From positions 116,482,683 through 116,546,682 of the forward strand of contig OY856187.1 of NCBI GenBank assembly GCA_963693315.1: DNA of 64,000 nucleotides, in the 5' to 3' direction. Position numbers and translations under genes: made by a program. Under the pieces are notes generated by a model, which was not told where the DNA came from, ran no database searches, and was given only the letters and a program-made list of their open reading frames with translations. Position 1 is the first letter of the stretch; each line of letters starts with the position of its first letter. This DNA is from Diogma glabrata. Its lineage: Eukaryota > Arthropoda > Insecta > Diptera > Cylindrotomidae. Of the stretch, positions 1-13,246 are shown piece by piece.

Positions 1-1739
1 AGGCTACTGTACAAAACAGTAATTTTTATTATATGGTTAAGGAATAAATCAATTTTTTTTCTACAGAAGCCTACAAATGTAATAAATTTGTATCAAACTC
101 CAAACTTTATTGCCAGTGGTAGATTTTTAAATAAGCTAGCTGAATTTTTCTTGCGGCCGTGACCACTAAGTTAAAAAAGGAACTATCAAATTCGCTGGAT
201 TAAATTGTAGTTCTATGAAACCGAAATTTTAAAGTACAAGTAAATGACCTTGAAAATTTAAAAAAACATGTAATTCAAGCAGTTTTCAGCATCTCCCCTC
301 GCTACGCTCGCGTTATATATTTAAAAAAATTTATAATATATTTTAAACAATTCTAACCTAATGCGTTCCGGTACTTATTCTGTAGGCAATACACCACTGA
401 ATAGAACAATTGCTGGCGTCAGCTTACATTATGTAATGAATTGAAATTGAAACTAAACTAACACAACTAATTATGCGCGATGATGTTTCTGCTTTTATAC
501 TTGCTTAAAAGTGGCAAAATACTACATAAGCTTTGTGCGAATTGACGAAATAATGACAGATGACAACTATTAATTGTCAAAATTTTGTTTTTTGGAATTT
601 ATATTCACCATAACGAAACGTCAAAATTTGGTATAGCTCTTTAGCATCATCAAATTGTGAGTAGGCATAACCAATTATTTCAGAAGGAGCAACAATTTAT
701 TACAAAAGTTTTTTTAAGAGCCAAAGTAATATTTGTATTAGTATATATGTTGTATATATTTATTAACAGAAAACATAAATGTTAAGAAGTTTTTCACCTT
801 ATGTCAAAATGTTGTTTTTACAAATTTCACCTTCTCCAAAAACTTTGTTCTGTCAAATAATTGTGAGTTCGCAAAAAGCAATAGAAGTAAAATGAAATTT
901 CTTTTTTTGTTTTTTATAATAAAACTGTATTTTTGTAGGATTTTCATATTATTACAAATCTACATATTTTTGTTAAGATTAAATTTTTTATTAGCGCATA
1001 TTGCTAATGAATAATCAAATAAGCGGGTGCAAATTTATTCAGACTGATCCGCATTTTTAGGTTGTATATTGTAAAAAATTGTTTTATTTTATGCATTAAA
1101 ATTTGATGATAATTTTATATTTCACATTGAACACTAATTTAAGCATAGTTCGAGACGTTCAAATTTGGAGTGTTCGCAATTGGAAATATTTTTAAAAATT
1201 CACTTTCACGATTTCTGAATGATTATTCATTACCGAAATCGATGATTATTGCATGGAAGCCATTTAGCTCACAGTGGAAAATAATGCTAGACAATAAATA
1301 ATGTACTTAACAAAATTAGACCAAAATAAAGTTTAATTTGTGCTGTAAACCCATTTAAACGGTCAAATTAACTAAATTTCTTTCAACGTCAAAGAACGAG
1401 ATGAAACTCGAACTAATAACCTTGTACAAACAACCATATAAAACGCCCTTTCATTTGTTGGCAAAACTTTACTGCCATTGAACATTTTAGCAGAAATTTT
1501 TTTTAAATACAGAAAAGTTTTATGTAATATGGATTAATATAAGTGTCATAGCAACATTTAAATTTTCAGATCATTCAGTTTAGCTCAAACAAAGAAGCCT
1601 TTCTGCATTCTGTCATACCAGGGTGGAATCGCAATAGTTATGGCTATGTACTCTAATCAACTGATATGGTCAACTGACTGACTAATCAACTGACATTTCA
1701 TCAACTAATATGTTTGTACGACAAACCGAGATCAGCAAG
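1..1739. other. No recognisable gene; AT-rich sequence
   Basis: I see no convincing coding region or RNA gene here. The only compositional oddity is a short CpG-rich patch near 297-315 (CCTCGCTACGCTCGCG), which resembles the loops of the hairpin elements at 42.0-42.6 kb and may be a remnant of one. Confidence 0.5.
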
Positions 1740-2490
1740 AGTTCATGCCCCCTAAGCCCGCCATTTTGGCAAACATGAAAAACAAAATTGTGCTTCAGTT
1801 GTGCTGGATTTGCTACTCAGAAAGAATGCCATAACCCTAACGAAAAAAAATTTCCATGCTAAAACGATTTTTCGAAGACAAGTTAGCCCCACCATTTTCA
1901 AAAAAAAAATTAAACAAAATGGTTATCCATGTATTGTGCTAGAGTTCTGCTCAAAAAAATCGTACCAACAACGGAAGAATTTAAATACGCTTAAACAATT
2001 TTTTGAGTTGAAGTTAGCCCTGCCATTTTGCAAAAAATGAAAAGCAAAGGTTATGCTGTATGGTGCTAGAGTTGTACTACTCAAAAAAATTTCATATTAC
2101 CAATGAAAAAAAACTGGCACACTAAAATAGTTTTCGAGCAAAAGTTAGTCCACTCTTTCGAAAATACGAATAAAAAACGCTGAAACGATTTTTCCAGGAA
2201 ATTTTTGTTTGAGTAGGACAACCAGCATAAGTCGAGCACAATACAGCACAACCTTAGTTTCTCGTTTTCTTTTTTCAAAATGGTGGCACTAACATCTGCA
2301 ATCGTCGATTGTCCATTCTAAGCAGCTAGTCCAAAAACAATCATATAAACTATACAAAACTTTTGTTTTTCAATTTTTTCAAAATAACAGGGCTATAACT
2401 CGGATATGAAAGGGATATGAAATTTTTTTCCTGAACAGCACAACTCAAGGACAATACAGGACATCTTTTGTGTTTCATTTTTTTCAAAAT
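1740..2490. repeat. Diverged tandem array, unit about 130 bp, with an orientation switch
   Basis: The phrase GCC-(A/T)-CCATTTT recurs near 1755, 1889, 2017 and 2147, giving a period of 129-133 bp. Each copy is followed by a GTGCTAGAGTT-like phrase. From about 2215 the same phrases appear reverse-complemented (AATGGTGGCACTAAC near 2279, and CAGCACAAC near 2245 and 2438), so the array flips strand near 2200. Short open frames on both strands here (1801-2040 plus, 2081-2278 minus) follow the repeat and are not supported as genes. Confidence 0.6.
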
Positions 2491-2683
2491 TCATTAAGAA
2501 TTAAGACTGTCTGAAAATGTCTGATTTTTGTTTAAAGATTGCATCTATTTAATTCTTCTGATATTTCTTTATATTTCTTTCTGATAGCTGAAAAACTGTA
2601 TTTTACAATAACAACTGGCTATAAAAATTCACATAATGTGATGGTTTTTATCAATAAATTACTGCAAACTAATATATTAGACT

Positions 2684-3183
2684 AAGAGCCCGCCACGGCC
2701 AGACCTTCGTTATTTTATAAAAGCTGAAAGTTTCTCTGCGCATACCCCCTACTCAGGTAGGAACGATTAGCGACATATGAAGTTTAGTATTAGAAGTATT
2801 AGAAGTCACGTCACTCATTAGGGATAGTATTAGAAGTCACGTCACCCATTTCCAGATACTTACTATCGTGGCAACCCCCTGCCAGACACCCTTAAACTTT
2901 GTCCCTTTATTAAAGTTTAAGGGTGTCTGGCAGGGGGTTGCCACGATAGTAAGTGTCTGGCAATGGGTGACGTGACTTCTAATACTATCCCGAAGAATAT
3001 ATAAAAAAATTACTTTTTATACTTGCACGAAACTTCGGAGGCCCCATTGTTACCTGCCCCCTGCCAAAGCCATCATGATCCAAACTTCATATGTCGCTTA
3101 TCGTTCCTACCTGAGTAGGAGGTATGTACAGAAAAACTTTCAGCTTTTATAAAATAACGAAGGTCTGGCCGTCGCGGGCTCTT
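2684..3183. mobile_element. 500-bp foldback (MITE-like) DNA element with about 100-bp terminal inverted repeats
   Basis: The left end AAGAGCCCGCCACGGCCAGA and about 100 bases after it match the reverse complement of the right end (to 3183) with only a few mismatches, ending in ATGTCGCTAATCGTTC/ATATGAAGTTT-type sequence. There is no coding capacity between the arms, so the element is non-autonomous. No clear target-site duplication is visible (left flank TTAGACT, right flank GCTCTAT), so the superfamily is undetermined. Confidence 0.8.
2821..2991. repeat. Near-perfect 171-bp hairpin inside the foldback element
   Basis: Arms 2821-2900 and 2912-2991 are almost exact reverse complements around an 11-base spacer. 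The arms include GGCAACCCCCTGCCAGACAC and its complement. A partial extra copy of the outer arm (TATTAGAAGTCACGTCAC) lies just upstream near 2797. The hairpin is GC-richer than its surroundings and is either a second element inserted into the first or the core of the same one. Confidence 0.85.
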
Positions 3184-3541
3184 GCTCTATATGACATTAA
3201 CGCAAACGATTATTGAGAAATCATTATTTCTGTTACTGCCTTATAGTTTCAAAACTTTTTTCATTGATAATCAGAGGTGCTATTTTCAAAACTTAAAGTA
3301 TACTTTATAATCGAAATTGTATACAATTACAAAAAATTGGTATGATATGGGTAACACGAACACTACTACTTTTTAATCGTTGTATAACTACTAGGTAAAA
3401 ACCAGTCGTAATGAAAAAAGTATAAATTTAGCTGTAAGTGTTAAAATTAACCAGAATTTTGGCTGAAAATAATAGTACATTATTTAATTAGGAGCTAAAG
3501 TGATTCTTTTTGGGTTGAGTCTATAGTTTACAATTACCCAT

Positions 3542-3990
3542 ACAAGGTTGTACAACTGGTCCAGTAATGGTCCATTACTGGCAGCCAGTAATGCAGCAAT
3601 GGGCGAGTACTGGCAACCACGAGTGGGCCATTAACATAATTTTAATGGATGATAACTTCGGACAATAAATGGTTGCCATTCATGGGCCAGAGAAAAAACA
3701 ACAGCAATGGCCCATACAAGGTTGTACAGTTGGCCTAGTAACGGGCCAATAATGATGACCAGCATTGTAGTAATGACCAAATACTGGCAACCATGACTGG
3801 GCCGTTTAAAAAAATATACATTATTATCATATGTAAATTTAAATAAATTAAATACAAACTAATTTAAAATAAAATAAAAATGACGGAAAAAATTCAAAAC
3901 TCCCCATACAACTGGTTCAGTTGCAAGAATGGCTGAATAATGGCAAACATGACTGCCAGGACTCCGCCATTAAAAATAATATAAAATAAT
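3542..3990. repeat. About 174-bp tandem repeat, two good copies and one decayed copy
   Basis: ACAAGGTTGTACA begins copies near 3542 and 3716, each followed by tract after tract of CCAGTAATGG/TACTGGCAACCA-like words. A third, poorer copy starts near 3908 (ACAACTGGTTCAG). Many words are reverse complements of each other (CCATTACTGG, CCAGTAATGG), so each unit can fold on itself. Confidence 0.7.
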
Positions 3991-4271
3991 ATTTTCATAC
4001 ATAAATTTAAATAAATTGCTCAAAAATATGTTTTCGAAAAAAACAGCCTTGTGTTTCAAAAAATGTGTATGATGTTTCTAAATATTATAATATTAAGTTC
4101 AGTTACTTTTTTTTTTCTTGGATTTTATTATATTATACGAGTAGGTATGTAGGCCGAAAAAGCGGATATATTGAGCGAATCAAGTCAAATATATATAACA
4201 ATTAACAGATTCATATTGATTGCCATCGATTAAAGTAATATTAATAAGGCAATTAAGTACTTTTTGTTACA

Positions 4272-4897
4272 GTGTGAAAGACAATTTTAAAAAACTTAAA
4301 GAATTTTGGCGTTTTAAACAAAGTAATTTAAAAACAAAATCTAATGATACGTTTGAAAAACTAAATTCGGTAACTGATGAAATGAAATTAAAGTATGATA
4401 ATTTGGAAAGTATTTATACAGATGGTGGTAGAGCAACGGTTGGATGTTGGGTCTTATTCTGCGATTATATTACAATCGCTTTTTTATCTAGTGAAAAATA
4501 CAGCTATTTACTATTTTGATAAATAGAATTGAGGCTTTTAAAAAAAAGTAAAACGTTGAAAATTTTTGAAAACCTTGCAAAGAAAATATGTATGCTTGAT
4601 GTGAAGAAAAAATTGTCGATAGTTCCGAGGACAGATCTTATGAAGATTTCCAAAATAAACCATAAGATATCGTTTTCAAATTATATAAAGAGAACTACGA
4701 ATGAAAAAATTAATATAAATTTTCATAAACTTTTAACTTTCAAGATGAAGATTGGATTGAATAGATTTAAATTATCAAATGGACTCCTAGTGGATTTGCA
4801 AACCAATTCATTTTTAAGAACAGATTTTAGAAAACTAGGTCCACAGCAAGTGATGAATTATGTTTTCGGAAACTTTTGCCAAATTTATAATGTTTAA
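4272..4897 (+). pseudogene. Unrecognised pair of adjacent open frames, possible decayed exon
   Basis: Two consecutive open stretches in neighbouring frames (through 4519, then 4529-4897) lie after a possible splice acceptor (TACTTTTTGTTACAG ending at 4271). The first is charged and helical in look (lysine/asparagine rich, then DGGRATVGCW); the second is lysine/isoleucine rich. Neither starts with a usable ATG and I recognise no domain. The joint length of about 200 codons is long for this base composition, which is the only reason to list it. It may equally be chance. Confidence 0.2.
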
Positions 4898-4939
4898 ACG
4901 AATAAATTTGTTGGAACGAAGTTTCACACTCAAAGTAAT

Positions 4940-6327
4940 AAAAAGTCCAAGCGGCACGTATATCCGCTAGAAATAGGTAGATTTCGAGATCAGACAATTT
5001 TGTGTGCCAGTAGAATCTGATGTATCAGATTAGTTTAAACAACACAAACTAATTTCAAACAGATATCGAAAAAATTTTAAAAAGAAAATTAGATACATAT
5101 AAGCAAAACTATATCTATCCAATTTTGCAACAAACAAATATCAAATCAAATACCAAGAATATGTGTGTGACAATTTATGACATAAACCTACGCTATATCA
5201 TATGTCGTCCAATTACTGCAAAATATCAAAATAGTTTATTTCTAAGAAAAAAAATTAATTTCTTCTATTCAAACCTTTTAATTTTTTTTTATTGACTATT
5301 ATAAGGTTTTTGGAAATTGTAGTTATGGATTGTTGCAAACTTTTTTGTTGAAGCCAACAAGTCAAAAACCTCTAACTGCAGAGGTTTATATTTATAAGAA
5401 ACGGATTAAAATGTTTCCACAGGTTTTAAATTTGTGAAGTTTTTAAAAATATTAGTATCCAAACGGCCGTTATAACGGATTAAAAAAACGATTTTTTTTT
5501 TCTAGTATAAAGCCTCTAGTTATTTAACCATGTAACAGATTTTTCTGATTTACGAACTTGTCCAAGATATTAATAAAACACACATGTTTACGTAAGGTTT
5601 TTTGATCTGGCTTTACAAATACGACCGTGAGAGTGCCGGTTGATTCAAACGCATTTTGTCTTTTACAAGCTTTTTTGTTGAAACCGCTCACTCAGAAACC
5701 TCCAACTGCAGAGGTCTTTTTTTTAAAAGAAACTGATTAAAAAGGTTTCAAAGATTCTAAATTTATGAAGTTCTTAAAAATATTAGAATCTAAACGGCCG
5801 TTATAAAGGATCTAAAAAACATAGTTTTTTTCTAGTATAAAAGCCTCTAGTTTCTTAACCCTGTGTCGGATTTGACTGATTTACGAACCTGTTCAAGATA
5901 TTAATAAAATTAATAAAACGCACGTTTTAAGAAAGGGTTTTTTGATCTGGCCTTACAAATACGACCATGAGAGTGCCGGTTGTTTAAAAAAAAATTTTTT
6001 TTTGCAAACTTTTTTGTTGGAGCCACTCACTCAGGAACCTCTAACTGCAGAGGTCTATTTTTAAAATAAATTGATAAAAAAGATTTCAAAAATTTTAAAT
6101 TTGTTAATTATTTTAAAATATTAGTATCCAAACGGCCGTTATAACGGTTTTAAAAAATCAATTTTTTTTAGAAAAAAGACTCTAGTTCCTTAACCACGTG
6201 TCGGATTTTGCTGATTCACGAACTCGTCCGAGATATTAATAGAACACACATGTACAAAAAATATTTTGGATCTACCTCAACAAATGCGACCGTGAGATTG
6301 CCGGTCGTTTTCGTTATATCTCATATC

Positions 6328-6335
<8 letters not shown>
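4940..6335 (+). mobile_element. Dispersed element family T, copy 1
   Basis: The element starts at AAAAGTCCAAGCGGCACG (4944 on) and runs to a (TA)n tract from about 6330. The same start, order and end occur at 62549-64000, and a diverged version at 21172-22360. Inside are three tandem units of 330-339 bp, marked by AACTGCAGAGGT at about 5374, 5704 and 6043. Each also contains AAACGGCCGTTATAACGG (core palindrome AACGGCCGTT) and GCGACCGTGAGAGTGCCGGT or close variants. There are no terminal inverted repeats, no RT and no transposase. A non-autonomous, possibly Helitron- or DINE-like element is one reading; unproven. Confidence 0.75.
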
Positions 6336-6600
<265 letters not shown>

Positions 6601-6694
6601 TAATTTTTTTTTTTTGTTTTTTCGTCTCCACTTATCATATATAGTCGTTTGGCACAAAAATTTTTCCGAAATTTCGAGATGAAGCCCATTGCAC

Positions 6695-6723
6695 TAGGTA
6701 GATTTTTATATGAAATCTACCTA
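6695..6723. repeat. 29-bp hairpin downstream of family T copy 1
   Basis: TAGGTAGATTT and AAATCTACCTA form an 11-bp perfect stem around TTATATG. The words TAGGTAGATTT and TTTCGAGAT (near 6672) also occur in the 5' block of family T, so this may mark a true 3' terminus of the element. Confidence 0.6.
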
Positions 6724-9509
6724 AAAAATAAATATCAAAGTTAGCTTATGCATGAAAATGTTTCGAATCTTTTACAATTGGAGTTGTCTAATTTACAGAT
6801 TGAAATTGAATAACTAATAACGAAAAAATAAATTCATAAATCACATTAAGTTCATTGAAAGTTTGGTTACCACTGCTCTAATGCGTAATATAATTCCTGC
6901 TTTTAAATTTTTTACACGTAAGATCATTAAAGTTAAAGAAAAAACAAATTACTGGTAAACAAAATATATTTGAAAAAATATAATCCTGCCCTATATCATT
7001 GTATAAGTCATAAATCTAAATCATTTGCTTTAAAAATTCCCTTGTAGCCTTTCTTTCTCACAACTTCAAATTATTCTACATTCAATTACATTCAGATCAA
7101 GTACATAATATAAAGAAAGCTGTTTTCGTTTTTTTTAAATAAGTTAAAAAGTTCATCAAATAAAAAATTAATGGTTGTAAGAAAACAAAAATAAATTAAA
7201 TTTTCCTCAAAAGTTTAAGAAGAACTGATTGAAAATGAAAACATACGTATTTCTATTTGTGTTTCTATATTCAATTTTCCACTTGTTTTTCTGTTCTTTA
7301 TTTCATATTCTTTTTGTTTTGTGTATATTTCCGTCAAATAAATAATTCATTTCCCAAGTGAAATGTGAAAAGATGATGGAAATTATCAGGATAAAATGGA
7401 ACGTTGCTATGGAGGATGAAGAGAAGAAATAGTACAATAAGCATTTTAAAAGTGACAAAAAAGAACATGGTAGCTAGCTGAGTAGCTTTTCAAGGTGTAC
7501 AATTAGTTATTTCATACGACATTTTCTGCTACATACAAAGCTTGCATGTTGGTTACACAGCAATCTTTCTCTTATTTATACACATCCTTTCTTGCATCCT
7601 TAAAATAAATATGTTTAATATATATGTTTGTACAATCAACCTTTATATTTCTTTAACAACAACCTTTTATGAATAATTTAAAACGAAAACTGTAAGAAAA
7701 CGAAAGTAATAATGTTTTCCTAAAGTTTGTTATTACAAGGAAAACCTCTTCAAACACATGTTATTCGCATTTACGAAATTTGATAAATTTTTATATGACT
7801 TTAGCTTGTATGATATATTCAATTGACCTTTTAATGTGTTTAAGGATGAAAATAACAAGATCTCAGATGTTGAGGTTTTAGTAATTGATGTTAAATGTGT
7901 TAAAAGTTAAATTTTGTTAGAATTTGATGTGAACTATAATTAAAATTTTTCGAATTTGTGTTTTTTTGGTTGATTAGGGGTTGTTGACTATATAAATCTG
8001 TCATATGTTGTAGGATTTTTCGGATTCGGAGGAAAAATCGGATTTTTTTAAAATTTTCCAATTGTACTCGCAAACTTTTGATATTTCTCTAATTTTTTGG
8101 TTATTAGGAGTCTAAATAAGCAAACAAAATAGTCTGTCTATCGTTCGGACAATTGTTAAAATTCTCTAAAGTAAAATTTTCTTTATTTTGAAATTATTTA
8201 TTTCGATGAAACTCCGGTATATAAGCTCTGAGTACGGTTATAAAAAGCTACCTACTCAAGTAATGCCATTCAACATCCCACTGGTAGAATTGTTTGTGAT
8301 TGACCACTAAGTGGTCAATTTACCCCCATAGTTTTGATCTCCGGAAACTTTATTTAAGGCAAAGTTTTAAGGGTGAAATCACGAATAGGTTTAACTTAAG
8401 AGTAGCACCCAACACTCAAAATAAATTAATATTCCAAAATAGAAGCAAATGCAACATATGTATATCCGGCAATCGAAATAAAAGTTTACCTGTACGTTAC
8501 AAAAGACCAGACTACCAGATCGGAACGTGCAATCTCTCCCAAGAGGCTGGAAACACAGTTTAGAGGTAGAATGGTAGAATGGATATCATCGCCCTATAAG
8601 AGAAAGGACTGCCAAGAAACGGAAAATCGGCAATTAGATTATAATAACGGTACTGCGTTACCGTTATGCCAAGATATGTAAGCGAACAAGGAACCAGTAT
8701 GGCCTCTACCCACAAAAAATCTCTGTAAATCCCTAAGAGTTATCAATTCATTCCTTTCAAAAAAATCGGTAACGCGAAAATATAATGAAAAACCAGGAAA
8801 AACAATGTTTCAAAAATAATTATATATAAATATGAAAAATAATAAAAAACAAAAAAAAACTTAGCTTAATATAGTTGATTGGTGAAATGTTGAATTTCTT
8901 TCTTGACGTATTCTTTTTATTTTGAAATTTTTGTGTAAGTATCAGGGACTTTTGTCTGAGTATGTCCCTGCCAATAATTTCCCATCTTCAAATAAATTTG
9001 TCCTGACCTGGTATAATTGATGATGGTGAAAGTATGACCATCCGGTACGCGAACACGCTTACCTCCAAACAAGAGCGTTGAGATACAGTATTATCACCCA
9101 GAAACAATATCAAGTTGAAAATATGGCAAAAAAAAACTATTAATTTGTACACCATAAATCCTACAACACGTATTTTATTTTCATCCAAAAATGTTTACAA
9201 TTTTGTCCAAAGCAAAAATTGACAGTTTTGAATTGTATGATGGGAATATTTTTGTTTGAATACTGGTTTTCCTGTGGGTGCAAGCGTACAATAAGTTGTG
9301 ATAAAATTCATTCTGGCCAATGAAAGAATCTAAAACACCATACATTGGAAGTCACCAATTTTTGTTTAGACCTTGTGCTCCAGAGCTTCGAGAAATGTAA
9401 AAAAATAAATAAGGTTTTGAAAGCGTTCGAATGAATCTAACACTTAGGACTTTCAGTTTTTAGTATTTAATTGTACTTGATAGCTGCTCTATTATTCATA
9501 TCAACATGT
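6724..9509. other. No supported gene; AT-rich spacer
   Basis: Nothing recognisable. A perfect palindrome ATTGACCAC-TAA-GTGGTCAAT sits at 8299-8319. The 8.2-8.8 kb stretch is somewhat less AT-rich and has an 87-codon open frame without an ATG start (8300-8563) that I cannot assign. Confidence 0.4.
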
Positions 9510-10135
9510 AAAAAAAAATAAATAAAAAAAATTTAAAAAACACACTTTTTGAAAAACGAACTAAAAAGTAGAAAATAAATTTTGCATTAACACCAGCGTT
9601 ATGTCTTTTATAATTATATTTCCTTTGAAATTGTTAGAAGAAAAAATATTTAAATGGTATTTAACACATCTTAGCATAGATGCAAATATTAAATTTTTGA
9701 CTAATTTAAAATGCTAATTTTCGATTGACAAACAGTTTTCCGTTCCCATTTGTTACATAAAATAAAAGTGGGTGGCGCATACATTAATATAGAAAAGGAA
9801 CAAATGTATTCTATATTAATCTCTAACAAGAGAGACTACCAACGTTTATTCCTTTTCCTTTCTGAATGCGCCACCCATTTTTATTTTATGTAACAAATGG
9901 GAACGGAAAACTGTTTGTCAATCGAAAATTAGCATTTTAAATTAGTCAAAAATTTAATATTTGCATCTATGCTAAGATGTGTTAAATACCATTTAAATAT
10001 TTTTTCTTCTAACAATTTCAATTGAAATATAATTATAAAAGACATAACGCTGGTGTTAATGCAAAATTTATTTTCTACTTTTTAGTTCGTTTTTCAAAAA
10101 GTGTGTTTTTTAAATTTTTTTTATTTATTTTTTTA
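9510..10135. mobile_element. 626-bp near-perfect hairpin (foldback element or inverted duplication)
   Basis: Left arm 9510-9780 and right arm about 9866-10135 are reverse complements over about 270 bp with very few mismatches (for example a three-base difference around 9622). The spacer is about 85 bp and holds its own small inverted repeat (ATTAATATAGA / TCTATATTAAT). The inner arm ends at GGGTGGCGCAT. Near identity of the arms implies recent origin or gene conversion. No target duplication is evident because the outer ends are A/T runs. Confidence 0.85.
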
Positions 10136-10402
10136 TTTTAGAGTTTTTAGTTTTATAATTTAACCTACAAATAAGTTAACCACATTATTTTACAGAAAAT
10201 ACACCATAAGTAAAACTAGCAATTAAATCACTTAACGAAAATTTAATATTCTTTGAAATTTAAAGTAATTTTAATAAGGTTAATTGCACTATAACGTTAT
10301 TTAAACATCCAGTGTAAAATTTTAGTACGTTTCTTTGCTCATTGTATTAATTTTAAGTTGTACATAAATTATTAAATATGAGATTTCGCCCAAATGTCAA
10401 GT

Positions 10403-10885
10403 TTTTTTCGGAAAAAAGGTCTGTATTATAGAGCTTTTTCCTTAAAATTCGAATCGTTATATTACTGTATGTAATTGACAGATTACATACAGCAATGATA
10501 ATTAGAAATCATTAATTATGTATTAAAATGTATTGAAAAAATAATAATTATGCAACTATAGTAAAAAAAATTAACGAGAACACAAAACAATCTGGATTTA
10601 GAAGAAATAACAATTATTTTAAACTTTCGAAATACAAATCACTCATTATTTACAATTTAAGGCCATTTTTTCATATAAAAATGACAAAAATGTGTAATAT
10701 GTCCTCTATTATAATGAGATACTCAGTATGAGCAAAATTTCAGCGCGGTAAATGGGCATTCAGATCTTATGGATTTTCATATTTTCATACATAATAACTG
10801 ATTTTTAATTATCATTGCTGTATGTAATCTGTCAAATACACCAAAATAACGATTTGAACTTTAAGAAAAAAGGTCTATAAGCTTT
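10403..10885. mobile_element. MITE-like element with about 110-bp diverged inverted repeats
   Basis: Left AAAAAAGGTCTGTATTATAG...GACAGATTACATACAGCAA (about 10422-10530) matches the reverse complement of the right side (about 10775-10880) at roughly 80-85% by eye. The shared core is TTGACAGATTACATACAGCA. It is older than the 9.5 kb hairpin. No coding sequence is seen between the arms. Confidence 0.6.
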
Positions 10886-11012
10886 TAACGAAATGTCATA
10901 CTTTTATTTTTTTTTGTGTTCATTATTTACAATGTAAGGCCTTTTATCCATATGAAATGACACAAACATGTATGATGTCTATGATTATAATGATATACAC
11001 AGTATTACCGAA
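10629..11012. repeat. Direct repeat of about 100 bp, copies 290 bp apart
   Basis: TCATTATTTACAAT(T/G)TAAGGCC starts similar blocks near 10632 and 10919, and both continue through a TATAATGA(G/T)ATAC(T/A)CAGTAT phrase. One copy lies inside the MITE-like element above and the other just outside it. This suggests a tandem duplication that preceded, or is part of, a longer composite. Confidence 0.6.
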
Positions 11013-11984
11013 ATTCCTTCGCTCAAAATGAGTCAACCAGAGGATGAGGATTTCAGTGCAATTCTCAAAGGTCTTTCAGAATGAAGAAAAATTTGATTTT
11101 TTTTTCTTCAGATTTATAAAGTTTTTTGCTTTAAAAGTTTTAGAAATACGTACTGACTGCTTCAACAAACTTGTCTTTTCAATTTGGGATCAATCACATA
11201 ATGGGAAGTTACTGAAAAATGAATCACAAAATTCCACCCATCAAAGCTCTCAAGAGTCAAGTTAAATAAAAGTGTGTAAAAATCTGTACCAAACCGATGA
11301 AGTCCCTTCGATAGTTCTATTTTATAAAATTGACGAATTGAAAAATTAATCAAAATTTGTTGATAATCAATTTCGCTGTGCGACCAACAGCAACGTTCAT
11401 AACAATTATTTTTAATAAGCAGCGATAATCTACCTGCAGTTAAACAATTAAAAACAAACTAAAACTATAAAATTATGTTGCAATAAACATTCTTTCAGAT
11501 GTCATTTTCAAAACTTTATTACACAACTAACATGCAAACAAATTTGGATCAATTTTAGCAATAATATTCTAACTTCAATACATATTTTTGTCGATTACAA
11601 TTTACCAAAAAACAAATTATTTATAGGTCAATTCATATGTCAACAATTCTATAACTGTAATACAATTAATTAATCAATGATGCAAAACAAAATTATAAAT
11701 CAACTTCAAGCAATGAAATTATACTTTCCAGATGAAATGTAAACATTTTGAGTATTAACCGAAGACGCGTAGTTCAGTTTATATTCACCTATGTATTTAG
11801 TTTGCAAAATTACAAACAAAATTTAAGTATAAAACATTCAATGGAAACAAAAAATATTGAAAATTTTTTTGTATGAAAATAATTATCTTTAGCGTATACT
11901 GCAAATAAGCGTGTCTAAGCTGTAGGAAGCCTCAATTAGTATTATAATATACATGATTTAGTAATTGATCCGGATGCATGGAGG
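11013..11984. other. No supported gene
   Basis: AT-rich sequence. Overlapping short open frames on both strands (11044-11265 plus, 11162-11353 minus) show no domain and no splice context. Confidence 0.4.
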
Positions 11985-12200
11985 GACTTGGTTTTGATAA
12001 ATGGTAATTTTGTTTAATTTGATCCATGGGCGCGGCGCGTACTTCAGTCCCTGCTATTGACATTAGAGTCAACGTGAGATATTGCATACCACTCCACGCT
12101 ATTGCTTGCTCCAAAAAATGAGCCTTCATATAATTCTATACCTGCGCTGCTTTGATCATTGAAGAATGCTGTGTGTCACAAAATCAAGGAATATGTGACT
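11985..12200 (-). pseudogene. Family J copy A with a short conserved open frame
   Basis: On the minus strand an ATG at 12129 opens a 65-codon frame ending at 11932. Its first part aligns with a decayed copy on the plus strand at 25978-26215: both begin MKA-(H/E)-FLEQ, and both later contain NLTLT/YLTLT, then LS-I-(A/T)-GT-(E/G)-VR and a P-(M/V)-DQ motif. Upstream non-coding sequence (AAGGAATATGTGAC and reverse complement) is also shared, so the whole block, not just the frame, is repeated. I do not recognise the protein. It could be a captured exon or the end of a transposon gene. Confidence 0.5.
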
Positions 12201-13246
12201 AACTGGAATTTTTGTTTGGTACCTGCAATTTTTTAAAAAGTTTCATATGTAGATCAATTTATTTTTATTGGATGGAGCTATCATGAAATATTGGTGCATG
12301 TCCTATATTGTTACAAAATATTGTAGGATTTATTGTTTAGTTATCCATTCGTTAAAAAAGCAAAAATTTGTGTCCATCAAAACCACAGGACGCGTCTTGT
12401 ATGTGACAACACATTTTATTAAACATTAAAAAAAACAATTTGACAGCCTATGCTCGATGAACTCATTGTTGTGTGAGCTATTCGATTAAAACTTAATAGC
12501 GTTCATGCTTAATAAAATGGGTTCAAAAAATTGATTGTTCATATTAAGTTAAAGTTGCTTTACTTTGTGTAAACATTTTAATGGTAGTAGGATACGCTTT
12601 GAAACATTTATACAAAGACATTTATAAAAAAAACTTTAATTTAATTAAATACAAAATTTATAAAAACTACAAAGATGCTAACAGAATTTGGAATGTGACA
12701 TAAAAAAAGACATGAAACATCAAAAGAATAATTAGATCAAAGTCTATAACGGATGTATAAATTAATTTCATACAAAAAAGAACATATCGCTTCACTTCTT
12801 TCGGTTTACAGTGAATATAATAACAGTTTACGCTACACAGTTTATTTTTTATTAAATTAAGCTACGATATAGCATCATAATTAATCTTAATTTAAGAAGT
12901 AGTTATTTACAAGATACGACATTTAATAAAAGTTGTTAAAGAACTTTACAATTAACATCCAGCAAAACTAAAACGTTAGGTAAACCAAAAACATTATCGA
13001 CGGTTGAAATTTTTTTCTCTAATTTAAATAATAATAATAAAAGGTTTTTTGTAATTTGAACCATTTTGTTGTAAATCGGCCAAACCAATCTTAGGACTAC
13101 AAGATATGATTTATTTACAAAAAAACAGTGAAAATTGTTTGGAGTCGAGTGCAATAACTCTAACTACCTAAAATTGAACAATAGAAACTCGATATAGAAA
13201 TATCACAAACGCGGCAGCTACTTTTGTGGATATTTTCTTCAATATA
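12201..13246. other. No supported gene
   Basis: AT-rich, with scattered short open frames and no domain, RNA or repeat that I can name. Confidence 0.4.
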